A DNA stretch of 64,000 bases from Seriola aureovittata (lineage: Eukaryota > Chordata > Actinopteri > Carangiformes > Carangidae). The position numbers and the translations under genes are program-made. The notes below the pieces were generated by a model. That model saw only the letters and a program-made list of their open reading frames with translations. It made no database searches and was not told the DNA's origin. Each line of letters starts with the position of its first letter. Position 1 is the stretch's first letter. Positions 1 to 11,205 of this stretch are shown one piece after another. The stretch covers positions 12,859,001 to 12,923,000 of the forward strand of contig NC_079382.1 in NCBI RefSeq assembly GCF_021018895.1, given 5' to 3'.

Positions 1-2998
1 CACTCCAGCTCCTTGAATGAGTTTCTGAATGATTTCTCGCTTCATTTTGCTCAGACAAAGCCTCAAAGCAAAAAAAAAAAAAATCTATAGCTTTCATTTC
101 AAACGCCAGCAAGGACGACAGAGCAGCCTGTGAGTTTATTAAGTTGTGTCACCTTGTAGTTGTTGGTATGCAGTAAAATGTCATCAATCAGTTTGTGTGA
201 ACATGGAAATATTTACCGAAGTGATGAAGACAGAGGATGTGGCATTGTCCGCCAGACAGGCGTGGAGTTTTATTTGTGTCTCAATCCTGATGTAGACATA
301 AACATACTGTTTAATACCAAAACTGGTCGAAACCCTAATCAACCTTTGTGCGAAGCAGAGAATAGAGAGTGTCGTCAACCACAGTGCAGGTGATGAGTTT
401 AGTGTTTGTGCCAATCAACCATACTGATGGATTACATTAAATGAAAAATGAAAATACATTAGCTGTGAGGTCAGTTCAGTGCTAACAGGAAAAATAAGGG
501 GAGGCGAAATTTGAATGAGTGCACACAACCCTCATTACGAAACACCAACATTAATAATAGTGTTGCATTAAGATCATATATCCCAAATATATAAATATGA
601 AATCCTCACCAACAACTCAACTGTGCACAGCTGGAAATAATATTTAACATAAAAAGTCAGATTCCCTCTGAGGTGTTTCTTCATTTGCAGTGTTTATATA
701 CAGAACACAAGATTTGATTTGTCATGCACTGAGTATGTAACATGACATTGTAACATTTTATACATTCACGAAATACAGTAGATGTCAAGGTGCATGACCT
801 CCTGGTTTATATGCAAAATCAGTAGAACTCAAGTCAATAAAATGTGGACATCTCTGCCATTGTCCTTCTGAATGTTTGATTAATTATCTAATCAGAGGAT
901 AAGCTGTTTGTTTTTTTCACTAGATGTAGAAAATACAAATGTGGTCAGATGTTCAGTTTTATTGTTCTTATCGAAGACCAACCTCCAAATATAAAAGACT
1001 ATAAAAGGTGAATGAATGAAGAACTGAATATCAGCTTCCTGCAGATGAAGTTATGACTGTTAGAAACTGCAGCTCATAAATAGAAACCAGTGAGGGGCAG
1101 CTAACACTTTGTTTATGCTCTGCAGCAACATAAAACTTCAGTCCTTCCCCAGTCTGTTGAAAGCACAAACACTTATACTATAGTTAACACGCAAAAGGGG
1201 AGGGGAACAAAAATATAAAATACTGCTAAATGTTATGTTCCAAACTGTGCGATCCCTTTTGGCCTAAACGCACTGCAAGTACATTTTACACGGCATGCCA
1301 ACCACCTGGACTGGGGGAAGGCGTGCTGACTCTCAATTTTACAGCAGTACACTGCAACTCACTAAATGCCAACATAAACAAACCAAATAATAAAATCCAG
1401 AAATTCGCAAATCAGTAAGTGCTTCGAATAGCATAAGCACTGTACCAAGCTTCACCACAATTAAGCTTTTACGAACTAATTTTCACCTTTTTCACCTTGC
1501 CCACTGATAACTGAGCTTCTTCTCTGAAGTCCCCTCATTGTTATTCATCAAGGTTGCCGGAGGCGTCCTTGTCATTTTCCTTGCAGAGCAGCAGTCCTGC
1601 TTTCCTGCCCATTATTTCATCTGCTATGCAGGAATATGTGCAGGGAGCCAGCGAGTGAGCAGGAAAAAGGAGAAAGAGAGAGAGAGAGAGAGAGGGACAG
1701 AGGTTGAAGGAAGGGATAGAAACTAAGAGAAATATGGGTTAGAAGTAGGAGGAGAGACTGAAATTTCAAATTGAGACAGACAGGAAAGATGAAAAAGCAA
1801 AAGTAAGGATGAGAGCACGAAGAACAGGAACAAGGTAACATGACAGAGCGAAAGAGCAGTGATCTTCAAGATGAGAGACCTAAAGGGAGAAAAGGCGAGA
1901 AGAAATGTAGGCAGAGAGAAAAAAAGAGAGAGAGTTAAACAGCAGCAGCACATGACACAGAAATTTTGTTACGGGCCCCTCCAGGGCGTCGTATGTGACA
2001 AATTTTGTGTTAAGAAGCAGGGAGAGTGAGCATATGGTGGTATGTGTTATTGATGGTGCATGAGTGCTGATCGCTCTCAGTGTGGCATAATAGCCCTGCA
2101 GTGATTTCCATGGCATTTAAAACTCAGTTGGTTTAAGTCATTAAAGATTTAAAGACAAACGCGAGCATACAAGCATATCTTACCCCAAAGTACCAGAAGC
2201 AGGAAATGCAACAGAGAGGAGGACAATAGAGAAGAAAGCAAGATTAAGAAAAGGCAGATTTGTTGTGGGTATGTATTGGTGGTGGGATAGTTGGTGGAAT
2301 TTGGCCGTGAAAGGAAACACAAAAAGAGAGATGGATGGACGCAGACGTCAAATGACAAAATAAAGGCTACTGAGATGGAGAAGAGAGCAGAGATGAATCG
2401 GAAAGAAATAGAAAAGGCACAACGAGACAGTAAAAGGGAGGGAAGTGGGAGTTTTGTTAAAGCTGATGCTTCAACACACCCTTCACAGGTCAAGGGTCAA
2501 TCCCCTGGAGTGTGTGTGTATGTGAATAGCTGTGTTTGCTCTTAAAAGTCATTGCATCTGAATGCTCCTTTGTTAAAGCAGACTTTGTATAGATTTGCTA
2601 CTGATACAAAAAGCCAGTGTTAGTGTTTTATTTGTAGTTTGTGTTGAAATTACACCTGTTTAAATTGTATACATTTATCCAAAAAAAAATTGATTAAAAA
2701 AAAAAAAATAAATGCAGCTTTGCATGGGCCAGAAACTGGTGACAAACTCTCTTTTTCAACTTCAAAGCATTTCAGAAGCGCCCAGTGAACATGCATTGAC
2801 TCTGCTGCCTGTTCTTCCTTCATCACCCTCCTGGGATTACTGAGATTTAAGCCAGTGACTCACAGAGATGGAGTGAAAGCTCCTTATTGAGCTGCTCTGT
2901 CTCCTACTACACTGATTTAAGATCAGATAACCTTACAAGAATCTTAATCGCAGCAATTAAGAGCTCAAACGTTGATGGGATATCAATCTGAAACATAC
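1..2998. other. Presumed mettl24 intron 1, no recognised exon
   Basis: This stretch lies downstream, on the minus strand, of the mettl24 first exon and should be its first intron. I found no segment resembling the methyltransferase-like domain on the minus strand. It holds a GA-rich microsatellite near 1671-1695 and a purine-rich zone to about 1940, with short A runs at 70-82 and 2696-2708. A 60-bp stretch at the left edge is open in both directions but matches nothing I know. Confidence 0.5.
1671..1695. repeat. (GA)n microsatellite
   Basis: An AG dinucleotide run inside a wider purine-rich region. Short reading frames over it are low-complexity artefacts. Confidence 0.85.
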
Positions 2999-3319
2999 CT
3001 TTCTGTGTGGGTGGAGAGGAGATGAGGGGGCCTCTCTGTTTTCATCCCTCTTCTTAGCTGGACCGTCCTTCTTCAGTGTTCGGACGTAGGAGATTCTCCT
3101 TTTAATGCTCCTGTCCTGCTCCTCTGTCTCTGCAGAGACCCGCTTGGTTCTGCTTTGTTGCCCCAAGTTCTGCCTAGACTGGATGGGATGTTCAAATGCC
3201 AGGGGTGCAGGTGCTCTCCGCCAACTTGTGTCCAGGTAAACATGAACACACACATACACAGTAGTGAGCAGAATACCCAAACGCAGCAGCAACCCCAGGG
3301 TGAGTCGCTCTCTGCCCAT
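2999..3319 (-). CDS. mettl24: mettl24 exon 1 (methyltransferase-like 24), N-terminal 107 codons
   Basis: The open frame starts at an ATG (minus strand, 3319-3317) with G at -3 and at +4, a good initiation context. It runs exactly 107 codons to a strong splice donor, AAG then GTATGT, at 2999/2998, so the exon ends in phase 0. Residues about 7-28 are hydrophobic after a short basic start (MGRER), which reads as a signal anchor of a type II or secreted protein. A later block, KRRISYVRTLKK, resembles the RRQVTYVRSGRR-like stretch I recall in human METTL24. The exon ends HPHRK where the human protein has a similar basic RPRRK just before its conserved domain. Position next to slc22a16 supports the identity, because METTL24 and SLC22A16 are near neighbours on human 6q21. 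The methyltransferase-like domain itself is not in this exon, so the call rests on a weakly conserved N-terminus plus synteny. Another type II membrane protein is possible. Confidence 0.65.
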
Positions 3320-3426
3320 GTCCAGTCACTGTCTTGTCCTGTGTGACTCTCTGGCTCGCTTCACTCCATCTCCTCAACTGGAAGTTTTGGTTTGCCCATT
3401 GATTTTTCTACTCCGTTCTTGTTGTC

Positions 3427-3500
3427 CTTCTCTTCTCTTCTCTTCTCTTCTCTTCTCTTCTCTTCTCTTCTCTTCTCTTCTCTTCTCTTCTCTTCTCTTC
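3427..3500. repeat. (CTTCT)n pentanucleotide microsatellite
   Basis: About 14-15 near-perfect copies of a TCTTC pentamer. On the mettl24 strand this is a (GAAGA)n purine tract about 110-180 bases upstream of the start codon, so it may lie in the 5' UTR or core promoter. Confidence 0.95.
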
Positions 3501-3799
3501 CAGCCTCTCCTTTCCTTCAGGTCCAAAGTCCACCATTAGACAGAGGGAGTTAAGTTAATGAAACACCAACATGACAAGAGACACCTCTGCTCGTGAACCA
3601 ACATGCATGTGCGTGCCTGCCTCTTAACCTGAACGACAGCGTGCATGTTGGCGTGTGTATCATGAGGCTCTGCAAACACATCCAGAAGTACGATGTGTGC
3701 CGCCCTCTTTGAAAACTTCGGGAACTCCTTCCTCACACTCTCAAGTCCCACACACACGTCCCTTTAATTTGCTTTCTTTTTCTCTCTATCTGACTCACA

Positions 3800-3800
<1 letters not shown>

Positions 3801-3877
<77 letters not shown>
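3801..3877. repeat. (CA)n microsatellite
   Basis: An uninterrupted CA dinucleotide run of 77 bases. Cysteine/valine-repeat and histidine/threonine-repeat reading frames over it are artefacts. Confidence 0.97.
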
Positions 3878-3879
<2 letters not shown>

Positions 3880-4500
3880 CTCTGTTGCTTTGCCTCCTCC
3901 CTCCAGTTGCCTCTCCCGCCCCACAGACTCTCGGGTTACTGTGTAACGCTAGATATGGGCAGGGCCTGCTGTTACAAGCGCCCATGCAGTTCTCTCTCAG
4001 CATCTGCATACAGTTAACTCTGTCACAGAGCAGACTCATGCTCAAATTAAATTTTTCTTTGCTGCAAATGTTTTATTAGCTATTAGGGCAGGCAGATCTC
4101 TCAGGTGGTTGTTGTTCTGCTCTGGTGCAGAACTGGTACATGTGCTGCTACAACAAGCTTGAGGAGGCAGAGCAAAGACTGCCGTCGCCAGCTGCAGTTA
4201 GCTGGCTAGGTGTTTAACAGTTGACAGCGATGAGAAGTGATTGAACTTTAAAATGAAATGTCTGAATGTAGGCATATACATATGCCTAAGTAAGATTCCC
4301 CACTCCTGTTTGTGGACATCACTTTACAAGCTCAAAATGATTTTGACCCTAAATTGAGCCCATACTTACCCCTGCTAGTAGACAGGGGGGCATGCTGGAT
4401 TCTGGAGCTGTATACTATTACTTAAACTATTGTAATGTGGTCGTATTTGCCACTAAATTAGAATCTAGAATTAGACATAACACCAGGCGCAGAGCCTCTT

Positions 4501-4542
4501 GGGAGCAAGCTAGCTGCAGTGGGTGGCGGCTAGCTTGCTCCC
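4501..4542. repeat. Perfect 14-bp inverted repeat (hairpin)
   Basis: GGGAGCAAGCTAGC at 4501-4514 is exactly complementary to GCTAGCTTGCTCCC at 4529-4542, with a 14-base loop. The function is unknown and no gene is adjacent. Confidence 0.85.
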
Positions 4543-5169
4543 TGGCCGGTTAGCTCATTCTTTCTCTGTCTACTTCACCTCATTCACAATATGACTCACA
4601 TTTTAAACTTTTTTCACTGCTTAGTTTTTGCATTCTGCATCCGTTTTCGCCCTTTTCCATCTCTTAATACTACTTGAACTACTTCTTAATACAAATTCAA
4701 GACAGCAACACAGTTAAGCTTCAGTTTATGCAGAAACCAGTAATCCCAGCACAATTTCTTTAACTTTGTAGTTAGTCTTCATGCTCAGGTGTATCTTCCA
4801 GCACTGAATAAATCTCTTAATTGCCTGTTACTATTCAGTGTGGCCTTGAAATCTCTTGCAACATGCTGAAACTAACTTCTGTGCCTTAATTCTTTCTGCC
4901 AGTAATTTAAAAAAAAAAAAAGTATTTGTACGCTAACACTGTCTTCTCAAGTCACTTCATTAACTTTGTCATTGATGTCCCTCCAAAGACCACTAAATCC
5001 GCTTTTGTTTATGAACAAATTAATAATCAGAGCCCCTTCTTGTGCACTCATTTATTGAATATGCTATTGATATTTTAGACTAAAAGAGGAGACGCCATTT
5101 ATCCGGACTGCCAAAGCGGATTGTTTTTGGACAAAGAAAATCATCACTCGGTTTCACTTAAAAGGAAAT

Positions 5170-5600
5170 TACACTGTAAATCCTAATTCGTTTACTCAAC
5201 TTAAACGTTTGTTGATAAGAAATAATTGTATCAAGTATCATGACCTCTGTCTGACTGGAAATTTATGCCTTGCAGCTTGCTTGGTGCAAGAAATTGACTT
5301 CTGGTGATATGAACATAAAAACATTTAGTGCATACTTTTACAAACATTTTTGAGTTAATTCAACTATCAAAAATATAAGCCTGAAGCCTAAAGTCTTGAA
5401 CTAATTAGGCTATATTGACTTTATTAATTTAAGTAAAATTAACTCAAAAATCAAAAATTGTTGACCTATCATAAAACAATTATGTCAAGCTTGCAAAGGA
5501 TAGGTGTTTGTGTCAAGTGAACATAAAGGTTGTATGTTTCATTTAATTTTATCAGTCCTTAACATTTGTGTATCACAGATGGATTGGGATTTACAGTGTA
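5170..5600. mobile_element. Non-autonomous DNA transposon (MITE-like), 431 bp
   Basis: Perfect 14-bp terminal inverted repeats: TACACTGTAAATCC at 5170-5183 and its exact complement at 5587-5600. Similarity continues more weakly inward. The interior is AT-rich, with no coding potential for a transposase. Size and structure fit a miniature inverted-repeat element. No clean target-site duplication was visible, so the superfamily is left open. Confidence 0.7.
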
Positions 5601-6754
5601 GGATTTGTCTAGCGTCACATAACATTCTCATATAACTATATCTAAAAAATGAATGCAGGACAATGATAAAGCTGCCTTCTTTAAGCTCTTTGGATACAAT
5701 GACAAAATTTTGTATTTGGATAATTTATAATTAGCTCTCTACTGCCCCCTTTGTACTAGAAATAATAATGAATGAAATGATGTGATCAGTCAATCAAGTT
5801 GTCCTCTGAGGACGATAAACATATATAACAACATACATACAGTATATATTTGTGAAAGTAGACTTGGCTGGAGAGAGACATAGTGACAGGGTAAGTTATA
5901 TTTTGAAGGGCATATTGTGGACAGCAGACCAGCATTAACACGGCCCTTCACACACTGGCTTTGCTTTGAGTGTAAAGTAACATGTGACAGGTTTAAAACG
6001 GTTACACGGTTTTATAGACACTGAAGGAATAATACGGTGGTAAATGGTAAATTGCAGTAATTAGAATAAAAACTTGATAAGACCAGTGCTATTAGTCCTA
6101 AGGGAAAATCAAAACATTTAAAGGTATATTTAGTTCACCCTTCTGGAATCAGAGCCTTTTCTTGCAATGTAAGAAAATGACATTAATTTAGTGACACGTT
6201 TAGTGAGGTTTGGGAAACAGATGTGAAGAGATATGGCACTGACAATCTCTACTGCCACCAAGTGGTCTGTCATGAACATTTAAGACCATATGGATTGGAT
6301 TAGAAGTCACTTTAAGTCTGTGAATGTCTGAAGTGATGTAGGCCAACTGGTAATGTAACTGATAATGGTGCTGGAAGCAATGAGTGGATGGGGAAAGAAT
6401 GCACCCCTGTTAGACTGACTTTAGATTCCTGTAGAAGTTATTACATGAAGTGAGGCACGATACATTTGAAAGTAGCTCAGATTCTTTGTGTATTTGTACA
6501 CATGTTCATGTATTTTGTGTGACTGTGTGTGCCTGTAGCTGATTATGTATGACTCTTTACTTATAATCCTTTATGTGCCTTTGTGGTTACACATTTCAGA
6601 TCAAAGTCTGAGAAACAGGCTTTCTGTTGAGGCTTTTTCAGACTGACCACAGGAAATGTTTTTCTCTCTGTAGATGGCATTACACATATTGCAATGATTT
6701 GTAGGGATCTGCCCAAAATCTGCTGCTTCATGGAATGCGTTTTTGTAAGTTTGC

Positions 6755-6991
6755 GTCTCTCTTCCCTCTCCTCTCCTCTCCTCTCCTCTCTTCTCCTCTC
6801 TTCTCCTCTCCTCTCCTCTCCTCTCCTCTCCTCTCCTCTCCTCTCTTCTCCTCTTTTCTCCTCTCCTCTCCTCTCCTCCCCTCCCCTCCCCTCTCCTCTC
6901 CTCTCCTCCCTCTCCTCTCCTCTCCTCTCCTCTCCTCCCCTCCCCTCCCCTCCTCTCCTCCCCTCCCCTCTCCTCTCCTCTCCTCTCCTCT
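6755..6991. repeat. Polypyrimidine (CTCTC/CCTCT)n tract, 237 bp
   Basis: Imperfect CCTCT pentamers run without a purine for over 230 bases, so the minus strand is all purine. Several overlapping reading frames on both strands are low-complexity artefacts. Such mirror-like homopurine tracts can adopt triplex (H-DNA) structure. Confidence 0.95.
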
Positions 6992-8723
6992 GTGATCAAT
7001 CAGTGCAAAGGTCAAACATGGTCATACAGAGGCCGACTGTTAACTCAACAGATAAAGGCATCGGGAGTTAGCTGCTGTTAGATTTACAGTACATAGCTTG
7101 GCTTGACCATCTGTTGATACCAATACTCAGTAGAAAATACAGGTTTTAGAGGCTGAGGAGAAAATGTAAATTGAGCCACCTGGGAATAAGGAGTGGAGGA
7201 CAGAGGAACAAGACAATCAACACCTCAACTACAAGAAGAAAAGACAGACAAACAAAGAACTGCCACTTGTAATGATAGGCTATGAAAAGATGGGGTGAGG
7301 TTTAAAGATTAGAAAAATATTTTTTAGCTTTTGAAAGAGAGCAGCTTTCTTGCAGGTGGGATGAACTTGATGCTATCTAGTAAACAAACAGCAACTCCTC
7401 TGTCACATGTGCTGTGGTTTCTGCAGGTTTCACAACACGGCAGGGAGAACTAGACTAAACTGGACTGAAATAGTTTAGCATGCAAAGGAAAATAAAGACC
7501 TTTTTTTTTCTGGTTGAAACCTGGGTAAACTTATCGAAGCCTCGCTCGGTGAGAAGCAGCCAGTTGTGACAGGAGTAGGTGAAGGTCAGAATGTGTTTGC
7601 TTTTGCCTGTGGCCACACTCAAACCCCAGAGTAATCCGCACTGACACTTTTGTCCACTGTCACTGTGGTCAGATCACAAACACGAGAAACCTAAAACTTA
7701 AAATCCAAAAGCACAAGTAAAACACAGATTGATTCGGTAACTCCGGACTTAATAAGAGTATCTAAGGTCATAAAGCAAATCTGTCTTTCTCCCACACCTT
7801 CAACAAACAGCAGTACAAAACAGAACATAACAGGACATGTACAAAAACAACCATTCACCAGTCAACAAGGATAAACGCCTTTTATCCTTAATGACCACAT
7901 GCCAGAAAGTTTTATCAGCTCCCCCTCAATATCTTTGAAAGCACGTAAGGAGGTGGACAGCAAATAAAAGCTGACAGGTCAGTGGGAGGAGAGAGAAAGA
8001 GGTTAGTCAGCAACACAGCCCTCCAAAAAGTGGATCAATCTCCAGCCAGTGTCAATAGCACACACTGCATTTTGTTCTCCTAAATAGCTAAAATTGCATG
8101 CTAGTCTATATATCACAAGGAATAATTTATAATGTATAAGCTATAAAATTATATTTACCAAAACGAATACAACTTTACAGTGTAGCCTTATAGCACAACA
8201 GCCTTGCATTCATGTGGAAGACTTTACTTTCACTTCCATCCTCTTATTTATGGCAAAAATATCTATTTGCAGAATAAATCAAAATCCCAGCCCAGATTGT
8301 AAAAATGCAGTTAGGACAGAGGAGACTGATGTTCCACTCAGCTGCGTTTGTTTATGGTTATCAAACCTGCGTCTCCTCAATAATAGGTTTTGCTGATGAT
8401 ATTGCAATGCTGTTAATTTCAAGGTTACACACCGTTTATGAATTGTCACTGTCAGTTTGCGTAAATTAGGCTACCTATTTCAATAACACTTCTCCTGTTT
8501 GATGATTTCCCATCTGAGGAAGTGGAGCAGATGGCAAGTCAGTGTGATGGCAAAAGCAAACACTGTCATAGTTATGATGAATCCGGTGAAGGCAAGTCGC
8601 AGTAAGTCAATACAGCCACAGGTACTTTAGATTATCAATCATTAATCAAAGGCTCCAATAGAAACACTTGCTGAAACAGAAACACAAAGAGGTTGTTTTT
8701 TTGTTTTATTGGGGTTTTTCTTT

Positions 8724-8734
8724 GGGGGGGGGGG
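8724..8734. repeat. G11 homopolymer
   Basis: Eleven consecutive G residues following T-rich sequence, in the intergenic region. Confidence 0.85.
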
Positions 8735-9051
8735 CTTTTTCTAGTCTTCTCTGCAGCATTGAACAGCGCCTGCCAGTGGCATAGGCCCGTGACCCCGGAA
8801 AAAGACGTTGTATCTTTCATCATGTTAAAACGACCAAAGCTCAGGGTAGAAAAAGCAGAAAGAGAGAGGAGGAAAAATGGGAAAAAGACAGAGGTACACT
8901 AACGTGATGAAATGAATAGTCTATTGAATTTGGTAGTTACCATAGATACGGTTGTAGTTGGAGCAAAGTGTTAGTAACGTGGTTTGCTAATCAATAAATA
9001 GCTAGAATTGCTTGTAATACTCACACAGAGTTACAAAATTTGAAATGAAAT

Positions 9052-9249
9052 TGTTCATTTACACTGCGTGCCATCTTCATTTTCTCCTAGCCAGTAACAT
9101 CTAGGCTGATGTCTACATGTATAACCTTCAATCTTCTTAATCTGTCAAAAGAAAGGTAACACTTGTGAGATTCATCAAGAGGTGAAAGCATCAGCCTAGA
9201 TGTCACTGGCTATGAGTAAATGAAGATGGAACACAGCATTAATGAACAC
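9052..9249. mobile_element. Fold-back / MITE-like inverted repeat
   Basis: The segment 9070-9111 and the reverse complement of 9189-9230 agree at 38 of 42 positions by my count. Both include CATCTAGGCTGATG at the inner end. Weaker similarity extends outward to about 9052 and 9249, giving arms near 60 bp and a loop of about 77 bp. There is no coding content. It is probably a small fold-back DNA element. Confidence 0.6.
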
Positions 9250-10220
9250 TTTTGTTTTAGCCTAACAAAAACTAAACTTTCAGAGTGAATATCCCTTTGT
9301 AATTATGGAGGGCCAGCCCAAAACATCTACCATACCATACTACAACATCTGAACATTACTAAGTCAAATTTGATATTGATAGTGAAGCAGCGCAAAACTA
9401 GAGAGATTTCAGTAGAGGCATTTCTCGGTGAAATCTCAATCTCAAAATTTTCCACCCCAACCCTAAATAAAAAGTTCTAAACACACATATTAATAAAATT
9501 CAAACATATCTGATACATAAAATACATATAGACACACTGTGAATACAGCTGTTTCACTGAGTTTAGTAAATCTGTGTCAGTACTAGATAAACCCACCAAA
9601 CAGAGACAAAGCCCATGTAACACTATGCAGACATGAACACAGACGGCTGGATCGACTCAATATGAAAGCGAAACACTAGCGGATTGTCGGCACCAGACAA
9701 AACTTTCCCATGTGTGCTGGAGAACACATTATGCAACTACGTTATGCATATTGCATTTGCAGTTAATATCTTTTGTTTGTGCAATCATTTTTAATGTCTT
9801 CTTTGTTTTCTTTGATATCTTATTTTGTGCAATGTCTTATTTATATTGTATTTATAATTTTTGGCACTTGTATCTAATACGGTTTTCATTTTGTGGGTTA
9901 TTTTCTATTCAAAAGAAATCAAAATCTCAAAGACAAACCTATGCAGTTTCTGTGTGGGTGTATGAACATTGGAAGCAAAATTGAGGGGGGCGCCAGCTAA
10001 AACCTTTAAACTAAACATAAATGCATGCACACTTGCACGGATTCAAATGCAATCTGACACGTTTTTAATTTGATGCACACATAGACAGAGGTGAATGTTA
10101 TACTACAGATTTGAACTAAACCTGTGTGGTTTTAATGGCCAGAAAAGGTCTGATTTACCTTGGAAGACAAATGCTCATACTGCCCGACTGGCACACAGAG
10201 GTGCAAACACACACAAACTC

Positions 10221-10262
10221 AGTAGAGCTGAAATGATTAATCAATTAATTGATTAAGTTGAT
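10221..10262. repeat. Fragment of AATTAATTGATT-type dispersed repeat
   Basis: The phrase GAGCTGAAATGATTAATC followed by AATTAATTGATTAAG resembles the end of a very common teleost non-autonomous element. Only about 40 bases can be matched. Confidence 0.4.
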
Positions 10263-10984
10263 CAACAGAACTAACATTAACTATTGGAAAACAGCACTGG
10301 TGGAAAGAGTAGCAGCTGCATTCAGACTTTGAGCCACATGGTTCACTGTTCAGATCTCTTAACCATGACCTTGGGATGATTATGAACTCAGCAGCTCATT
10401 ACCACTACACTTAAGTGGCACACACCAGGCGCTTTTGTTTCACTTGTTTTTGAAAAGGTTGACCCTGACTGGGGTAACACGTCAGACGAAATATGGCTCC
10501 ATGATGTCAGAGGCCTAGTCTTACACTTGCAGGATGTTATGCAGAGGGGGTCTGTTTACAAAGGAGTAAACAGCCCTGCTTCCAGACTGATCCTGTCCAC
10601 ATCACTTAGGAGCTCTTCAGGCTGTGCTTAGGTGATATATGAGTTTATCCACAAAAAATGTCTGTGAAGTGATCAGGTTTTCAAAAGTGACTTCATGCCT
10701 TGTCTTTAATCATACTAACCTGGCTTTCACTTAGGAACCCACTTCATTGTATGAGAAAGATATAGGCCTAATGATAAAATCAATATACTGATATGATCAA
10801 GGGCACATTCATCATGACCAGAAGAGGCCAGTTCCTGTCAGAGAACATTAAAGGCCTGATCAGTGAAGTCTATACCTTGATCTAAAAGGCTACAAAATAC
10901 AAGTGAACCCATCAGAGAGGATACAACAAGCAGCAGAAACTTTCCAAAACATCATCGACTCCAGTCAAAGCGGCTAGTTTTCCA

Positions 10985-11161
10985 CCCCTGATTTCGCGTT
11001 TGAAAGCGCGTGTGTGTGTGTGTGTAGACGTGTGTGTGTAGACGTGTATGTGAGTGTGTGCGCCCCTCCTACCCTCACTCGGCTCCGTGAAAAGCCTCAG
11101 TTTATGACTTGAGAATCCGCTGGTCGCCGGGGAGAGAGACGCTCAGAGCCGCCGTCAGAAA
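10985..11161 (+). promoter_or_regulatory. slc22a16: Likely slc22a16 promoter / 5' UTR
   Basis: The sequence just upstream of the slc22a16 start codon is locally rich in G, C and CpG (for example TTCGCG, AAGCGCG, TCGCCGGGG, GCCGCC) against an AT-rich surround. It includes a short (GT)n tract at 11010-11060 interrupted twice by TAGACG. No TATA box is evident. The bases before the ATG (CAGAAAATG) have A at -3. The transcription start cannot be placed from sequence alone. Confidence 0.45.
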
Positions 11162-11205
11162 ATGAGCGTAGAAAGAATATTCGACGAGCTCGGACATTTC
11201 AAGAG
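11162..11205 (+). CDS. slc22a16: slc22a16 exon 1 (residues 1-15)
   Basis: ATG with A at -3 opens MSVERIFDELGHFK, which parallels the human FEGIYDHVGHFGRF start. The donor is AAGAG then GTATGG, and the exon ends two bases into an Arg codon. Confidence 0.85.

Larger units (their letters stand above)
3320..11000. other. Intergenic region between mettl24 and slc22a16
   Basis: The region separates the divergently transcribed mettl24 (minus) and slc22a16 (plus). No coding exon was recognised. It holds microsatellites (3427-3500, 3801-3877, 6755-6991), a 14-bp perfect hairpin (4501-4542), a terminal-inverted-repeat element (5170-5600), a G11 run (8724-8734), a fold-back element (9052-9249) and otherwise unique-looking AT-rich sequence. 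Human DDO lies between METTL24 and SLC22A16, but nothing like it was seen here. Confidence 0.6.

Noticed and set aside
1..60. Sequence open in both directions at the left edge (minus frame SKMKREIIQKLIQGAGV), possibly an exon
   Set aside because: It does not match the mettl24 sequence I recall, is preceded only by a poly-T and a weak AG, and is cut by the window edge.
6601..7071. Overlapping open frames on both strands rich in Arg/Glu/Gly or Ser/Pro/Leu
   Set aside because: They lie on the homopyrimidine tract and reflect low complexity only.
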